Positions 60,301 to 64,000 of a DNA stretch of 64,000 nucleotides are shown here, piece by piece. Within the stretch, counting starts at the first letter, position 1. Every line of letters begins with the position of its first letter. A program made the translations under genes and the position numbers. This stretch comes from Anthracocystis setariae (lineage: Eukaryota > Basidiomycota > Ustilaginomycetes > Ustilaginales > Ustilaginaceae). The stretch covers positions 124,001 to 188,000 of the forward strand of contig CAKMXJ010000001.1 of the NCBI GenBank assembly GCA_928724745.1. Direction: 5' to 3'. The notes beneath the pieces were generated by a model. The model saw only the letters and a list, made by a program, of their open reading frames with translations. It was not told where the DNA came from and searched no databases.

Positions 60301-63300
60301 GCCTCAACGACAAAAACTCGAGCCTTGTCAAGTCCACGACGGAAGACATAGCGAAACTGCAAGAAGAGCTCAAAGCGGCCAAGTCTGAAGCACAGACGCA
60401 CCGATCCTCTGTCGAGGCCAAGTCGAAGGAGATCGAGACACTCGAAGCCAACGTCGCCAGTACCGAGGCTCGCCTGAACAAAGCTGCCGAAGTGGCAGCT
60501 ACTGCCAAGTCGCGCATCGAGGAGCTCCAGAAAGATCTGCAGTCGAAGGTCGAGGAACTGGAAGCATCTGTGACGGAAGTGAAGGCGAGCAAGGCCTCTG
60601 CAGACCAGAAGGCAGAGCAGATCAAGGCACTCGAAGGCAAGATCAGCGAGGCCAATTCGAAGCTAGCCAAGGGAGCTGAAGAGGCAAGTGCTGCCAAGGC
60701 AAAGATCGAGAAGCTACAGGGCGATCTGCAGAGCAGGACCAAAGAGCTTGAAGCCGCCCAAGTCGAAGCGAAATCTCATAAATCCTCCGCTGACGAGAAG
60801 ACGAAGCAGATATCCGCACTTGAAACCAAAGTCAAGGATCTCGAGGCTAAGTTGACGAGGTCAGCAGAAGATGCCTCTGCTTCTCAAGCTCAGAACAAGG
60901 AGCTGCAGGGCGATCTGCAGGCGAAAGCAAAAGAGCTGGAAAGCAAGGCTTCTGAAGCCGAGTTGCATCGGGTCAAAGCTGAAGATCTCGCCAAGCAACT
61001 CCAGACGGTTCAGCAGCAGCGCACCGATCTTGAAGCTCAGCTCAAAGAAAAGTACACCGCCCACGATGAGCTCACAAAGCTTCACGAGAAGAGGACGGCC
61101 GAGCATGAGGCTTCCGAAGCCGAGCTCAACAAGCAACGCGCACTTGTGGAGAAATCCTCCAAAGATCACGAGCAAGCGCGAGCGGAAGCGGCCAAGCTCG
61201 ATGAGCGGCTCAAGGCTTTGCAGGACGCCCATGACGATGTTCAAGTTCGACACAAGGATCTCAGCGCTAAGCACGAAGCTCAGGTCAAGGAGACCGAGGC
61301 GGCCAAGACGAACATTGCTGAACTCGAGTCTAAGCTGTCCGCTCTCACTGCGGCAGAGGCAAGAGCTAATGCGGAACTGCAGAACAAGACGGAACGCGTG
61401 CAAGAGTTGGAAGCCCAGCTTGCCACAGCGCAAGAAGCCGCAGTCTCGGGCGATCAGCTGGCCAAGGAAAAGCAGGTGCAGATCGATACGCTGCAGAAGC
61501 AAGCCCAGGGACAAGCCGAAAAGCTGCAAGGACTCGAAAGGGAGATCGCCACAGCGCAGAAGGTGGCTAAGGACGCCAACCTGAAGCACAAAGCTGCGAC
61601 CACCTCTGCAGCGAAGCAGCTGGAGAAGGTCAAGGCTGAGCATGTCGAGGCAGTGGCGAAGCTGAAGCAAGAGCACGAAGCGACCGTAGCGACTGCTTCA
61701 GAGAACCTCGAAGCGCTCAAGGTCGAGCTGGAGAAGGCCAAAGCTGACCATGCAGCGGCGATCGTGAAGATGAACGAAGAGCACGCAAGTGCTGCAGCGA
61801 CTGCCTCGAAGGAGTTTGACGTCGTCAGGAGCCAATATGAGGAAAGCAAGGCTCAGCATGCGAAGGCTGTGGAGGAGCACAAAGCCGCATCGATCACAGC
61901 TTCGAGTCAACTGGAGGCACTCAAGTCCGAGCTCGACACGGCCAAGAAGGAGCATGTCCAAGCGCTGTCGAAGGCCAAGAAGGACCACGAGGCTGCGGCG
62001 GCTGTTGCCGCCAAGCAATTGGAAGCGCTTAGGGCTGAGCATGATCAGACCGTTGCCACCGCAACAGCTCAGTTGAAGCAACTCGAAGACCTCAAGGCTG
62101 CACACGAGAAAACCAAGGCTGATCATGCTCAAGCGTTGGCCAAGGCGACTGAGGATCACAAGAGCGCTTCGTCCGCTGCAGCCAAAGACCTGCAAGCAGC
62201 CAAGGCAGAGCATGCTCGAGCTCTGTCGAAGGCATCGGAAGAGCACAGGTCCGCCTCCTCTGCAGCCGCCAAGCAGCTCAAGGATCTCAAAGCCGAACAC
62301 GCTCAATATGTGTCAAAGCTCACTGAGGAGCATGAGTCTGCTTCAGCGACAGCCTCCAAGGAGCTTGAAACTTTGAAAGCGGAGCACGAAGAGATCACGG
62401 CACAGCACGCGAAGGCCTTGGATGATCACAAGGTGGCGTCGACTACCGCGTCGAAGCAGCTTGAGACCCTCAAGGCTGAGTACGAGAAGGCCAAGAGTGA
62501 CCATTCGCAAGCGTCGGCCAAGGCTTCGAAGGACCACGAAGCCTCCATGTCTGCGATTTCGAAGCAGTTGAAAGACCTCAAAGCGACTTATGAGAAGGCC
62601 AAGGCCGATCATGCACAGACACTGGCGAAGGTATCTGAAGAGCACAAGAACGCCTCCTCCGCTTCGGCCAAAGAGCTGGAAGTCCTCAAAGCTGAGCATG
62701 CCCAGGCATTGACCAAAGTAGCAGAGCAATCCAAGGCCGCTTCCACGTCTGCAGCCAAGCAACTCGACGACCTCAAAGCCGCGCATGCGAAGGATATCTC
62801 GAAACTCAAGGAGGAAGCCCAGAATGCCTCGGCGGCTTCGGCCAAGCAAACCGAAGCGCTCAAAACCGAACTTGAGCAGGCGAAAACCTCGCATACAGCA
62901 GCGCTTGCACAAGTCACAGAAACCCACCAAGGGCGGATCGACGCACAGACCGCCGAGCTCAATTCGCTGCGCACGGCCCATGACAACGCTCTGGTGACCC
63001 ACCGCAAGGAGCTCGATGCTGCCCATACCAGGTTCTCGTCTACTACCACTGAGCACCAGCAGAAGCTCCAGTCGCTGCAAGCAAAGTTGGACAAGGTGCA
63101 GAAGGAGAGGGATTCGCAGATGGCCGCGCATACCAAAGAGATGCTGGATTTGAGCAAGGGGTTGGAGTCGGCGAGGAAGGAGATCAGTGATACGGAGGCG
63201 GAGGTGGAGAAGAGAGACCAGCAGCTGGAGGCGCTCGAAAGGGGACTTGATGGATCGAAGAAGGAGGTCGAGGTTTTGAGGAAGGAGCTGGAGAGGCTGA

Positions 63301-64000
63301 AACAGGATGTTGCGGCGAAGGACAGCGAGCTTGCCTCGCGCGACGAACGGATTGAAGCTCTGCAGTCCGACCACGCCTCTGCCCTGGATGCCAAGAACAA
63401 GGAACTCGAAACGCTTGGCACGGAGCACGAAAAGACCGTCGCTTCAGAGCGCAGCCGTCTCGAAGCCGCACTCGCCGAATCGCAATCGGCCGTCACGACG
63501 TTGCAGTCCGAGCTGGCGGCGCTGAAGGACGAGCTGGACTCGACCAAGACGACACTCTCCACGCTGGAAGGGGACAAGTCTTCTTCGTCTGCGCAGGTGG
63601 CTAAACTTACCTCAGAGATCAGCACGCTCAAGAAGAAGCATCTGACGGCGAAATCTTCGTCGGAAGTGGCCAAGAAGGAGAATGCGGAACTGCGCAGTCA
63701 ACTGGACACGCTGCTTGCGTCGGGTGACAAGTCGAGAGCCGAGCTCGAGCTGCAAGTGGAAGCGCTGCGTTCCGAGCTTGAGCTGATGCAGTCTCGTCTG
63801 CAGGAATCGGAGGCGAAAGCGGGGGCTGAGGTGGATCACAAGAGTGTGTTCTCCAAGGAGCATTTGGAGGATGTGCAGCAGGGGTATGAGTTGGAGGTGA
63901 GCAAGTTGCGGTCGCAGGTGAGGAAGTTGGAGGCGAGTGTGTTTGAGGAGACGGACAAGGCTCATCGGGCTACGAGGCGGGCGATTGAGTTGGAGGAGAG
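57366..64000 (+). CDS. Giant coiled-coil protein, golgin-like (3' cut by window edge)
   Basis: Open from the ATG at 57366 to the last base, more than 2200 residues with no stop. The N-terminus MADAEAAERAAKAARARAKL followed by KKHQAQKK is a basic helix similar in style to the start of GM130/Rud3-type golgins, which contact the p115/Uso1 tether; this is a suggestion only. After about 100 disordered residues the rest is almost continuous heptad coiled coil rich in Glu, Lys, Ala and Gln. From about base 61580 to 62920 it becomes a tandem array of about 29-residue units with the pattern KAEHAQALxKAxEEHKSASS-AAAKQLxxL, some carrying an extra seven residues. The visible end has VFEETDKAHRATRRAIELEE. 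Candidates include a Golgi tether, Uso1, a spindle-pole or a nuclear-pore (Mlp) protein. No motor, kinase or membrane domain is seen in the part present. Confidence 0.85.
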   Translation, partial: MADAEAAERAAKAARARAKLKKHQAQKKAAAEAEAEAEAALSHSTGNVADQGASPAENGASTLKDADGDTDHTDEKPPEAKADSINKNLGTHDHSAELQEAQRKVDSLTTKLSDAQQDLKKATEQASSLEKKLKDHQEEAQQTAKAAEQTNQAATDRLAKDLQAQQATVAELEADLEKQRKLVQESENEVATLKGTIASLEASQKEEGDQTASLKEHLSRVQADQKKADERATQLEAKLQETQKANEQATTASKDSAAKLKEAEAKIKDAEAKRATGTEAIAQLEEAKSKLEAEAQEQTKQVDELRKTLSSRDATVQDLQKQLADPSKDKQIEAFKKQVAEAQNKVSSLEADLKAKETSLKSASGDSDKLTKQVKELEAALKVKEESLRSSTSDTDKLTKQIKQLEDRAKASESSRSALEAKLVESTDRETKVKASLQQAEAKHAELTSHQKELQQKHAKAEADVQTHSKQAEHFSASIAKLEKDVTGARDQVSAAEKQLTALQTEKAELDKTLSKLSQEKEAVDKARAEALGSSEKLDKERTAKIADLEGKLKQLEEKAKTDGSTVSQLLNDAKQQSTKSAQQISELTASLQEAQDKLKALEAQLGERDSHLVSAKKEHDGTAKELKSAISQVEALNNELEGAKTKLADTEKNQAESEKKIYQLNEQLKKAQDDHKTLSTSSSKANDDLASSKKQLEAFVAKEKEWLSKQKELESTQAEALRELSVLRTEIDTHKTGRETTSKELATLHSKHSQAQKDLQQAQQELENARTSMSEQEKKIGDLTSQLSSSKAETKKGAQSLKDLQAKLDAETQAHKQSEDSIKQRQAELEKATKRGNELDKRVQALVSDLDKAKSDHEEVSKSAADRLKDLDTVKAEVSRSSAELKDAKAALTKSENAVKKLEGDKTKLDALVAEQREKHDAAQEEISNLTANLTKATNNHRDAVSEAQKHRSASEEKAKELAQTQEKVKAHESEIASLNDKNSSLVKSTTEDIAKLQEELKAAKSEAQTHRSSVEAKSKEIETLEANVASTEARLNKAAEVAATAKSRIEELQKDLQSKVEELEASVTEVKASKASADQKAEQIKALEGKISEANSKLAKGAEEASAAKAKIEKLQGDLQSRTKELEAAQVEAKSHKSSADEKTKQISALETKVKDLEAKLTRSAEDASASQAQNKELQGDLQAKAKELESKASEAELHRVKAEDLAKQLQTVQQQRTDLEAQLKEKYTAHDELTKLHEKRTAEHEASEAELNKQRALVEKSSKDHEQARAEAAKLDERLKALQDAHDDVQVRHKDLSAKHEAQVKETEAAKTNIAELESKLSALTAAEARANAELQNKTERVQELEAQLATAQEAAVSGDQLAKEKQVQIDTLQKQAQGQAEKLQGLEREIATAQKVAKDANLKHKAATTSAAKQLEKVKAEHVEAVAKLKQEHEATVATASENLEALKVELEKAKADHAAAIVKMNEEHASAAATASKEFDVVRSQYEESKAQHAKAVEEHKAASITASSQLEALKSELDTAKKEHVQALSKAKKDHEAAAAVAAKQLEALRAEHDQTVATATAQLKQLEDLKAAHEKTKADHAQALAKATEDHKSASSAAAKDLQAAKAEHARALSKASEEHRSASSAAAKQLKDLKAEHAQYVSKLTEEHESASATASKELETLKAEHEEITAQHAKALDDHKVASTTASKQLETLKAEYEKAKSDHSQASAKASKDHEASMSAISKQLKDLKATYEKAKADHAQTLAKVSEEHKNASSASAKELEVLKAEHAQALTKVAEQSKAASTSAAKQLDDLKAAHAKDISKLKEEAQNASAASAKQTEALKTELEQAKTSHTAALAQVTETHQGRIDAQTAELNSLRTAHDNALVTHRKELDAAHTRFSSTTTEHQQKLQSLQAKLDKVQKERDSQMAAHTKEMLDLSKGLESARKEISDTEAEVEKRDQQLEALERGLDGSKKEVEVLRKELERLKQDVAAKDSELASRDERIEALQSDHASALDAKNKELETLGTEHEKTVASERSRLEAALAESQSAVTTLQSELAALKDELDSTKTTLSTLEGDKSSSSAQVAKLTSEISTLKKKHLTAKSSSEVAKKENAELRSQLDTLLASGDKSRAELELQVEALRSELELMQSRLQESEAKAGAEVDHKSVFSKEHLEDVQQGYELEVSKLRSQVRKLEASVFEETDKAHRATRRAIELEE
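61580..62920 (+). repeat. Tandem ~29-residue coding repeat array
   Basis: About 13-14 imperfect units of 87 bases within the coiled-coil gene, with some units lengthened by 21 bases (one heptad). Recurring features are Lys-Ala-Glu-His at the unit start, a Glu/Asp-Glu/Asp-His near the middle, and Ser-Ala-x-Ser/Ala-Ala-Lys-Gln-Leu near the end. Confidence 0.75.

Noticed and set aside
58391..63965. Long minus-strand Leu/Ser/Arg-rich frames opposite the coiled-coil gene
   Set aside because: They are the complement of Glu/Lys/Gln-rich heptad codons, which automatically gives Leu/Phe/Ser-rich open frames.
1..64000. Telomerase RNA or telomeric repeats near TERT or the window start
   Set aside because: I looked for CTAACCCTAA-like templates and TTAGGG arrays on both strands and saw only isolated 6-7 base matches (for example near 26257), not a usable template or a telomere.
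1..64000. tRNA or rRNA genes and CRISPR arrays
   Set aside because: No T-loop consensus (GGTTCGAATCC type) with a foldable cloverleaf, no rRNA-like segment and no spaced direct repeats were recognised by reading. A tRNAscan run would be decisive for tRNAs.

Overview
The window looks like nuclear DNA of a smut fungus (Ustilaginomycotina, Ustilago/Sporisorium type). This is an inference from the gene content (INO80, PEX14, Rab GDI, ERG8, TERT, a CDK11-type kinase), from long uninterrupted GC-rich reading frames with only a few short introns near gene ends, and from intergenic DNA full of A/T homopolymers and TACAGTAC/GTACTGTA motifs. No bacterial operons, CRISPR arrays, rRNA or recognisable tRNA genes were seen.

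Layout. 1-1610: 3' end of a LINE-type (non-LTR) retrotransposon, with an RNase H domain, a zinc-binding tail and a poly(A) tract. 1611-5117: gene-poor DNA. 5118-10772 (-): INO80 chromatin-remodelling ATPase. 10773-14419: gene-poor. 14420-15097 (+): Ddr48-like Asn/Gly/Ser/Tyr repeat protein. 15551-16216 (+): a three-exon Swi5/Sae3 recombination mediator. 16447-18102 (-): PEX14 peroxin. 18631-20114 (-): Rab GDI with a 16-nt first exon. 21120-26177 (+): Nvj2/TEX2-like SMP-domain lipid-transfer protein. 26260-28311 (-): a single frame joining a SET domain to a TAD3-type tRNA deaminase subunit. 28718-30583 (-): bHLH transcription factor with a very long loop. 30584-35445: its CT-rich leader and a gene desert.

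35446-37338 (+): phosphomevalonate kinase ERG8. 37636-41580 (+): telomerase reverse transcriptase. 41896-43413 (+): CDK10/CDK11-type kinase. 43444-45061 (-): RGG/Asn/Pro-rich protein with a predicted terminal mini-exon. 46084-48210 (-): four-helix membrane protein, possibly Srf1-like. 49902-52391 (-): ankyrin plus two CCCH zinc fingers. 54148-56736 (+): mitochondrial PPR-like protein. 57366 to the window end (+): a giant coiled-coil protein, cut by the window edge.

These are mainly housekeeping genes on both strands and do not form one pathway. Loose themes are genome maintenance (INO80, Swi5, TERT), membrane traffic and contact sites (GDI, SMP protein, possible golgin, possible Srf1), and RNA or translation (TAD3, RGG, CCCH and PPR proteins). 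The most unusual items are the SET-TAD3 fusion, the easily missed Swi5/Sae3 gene, the dispersed GTACTGTA motif, and the 29-residue repeat array in the coiled-coil protein.
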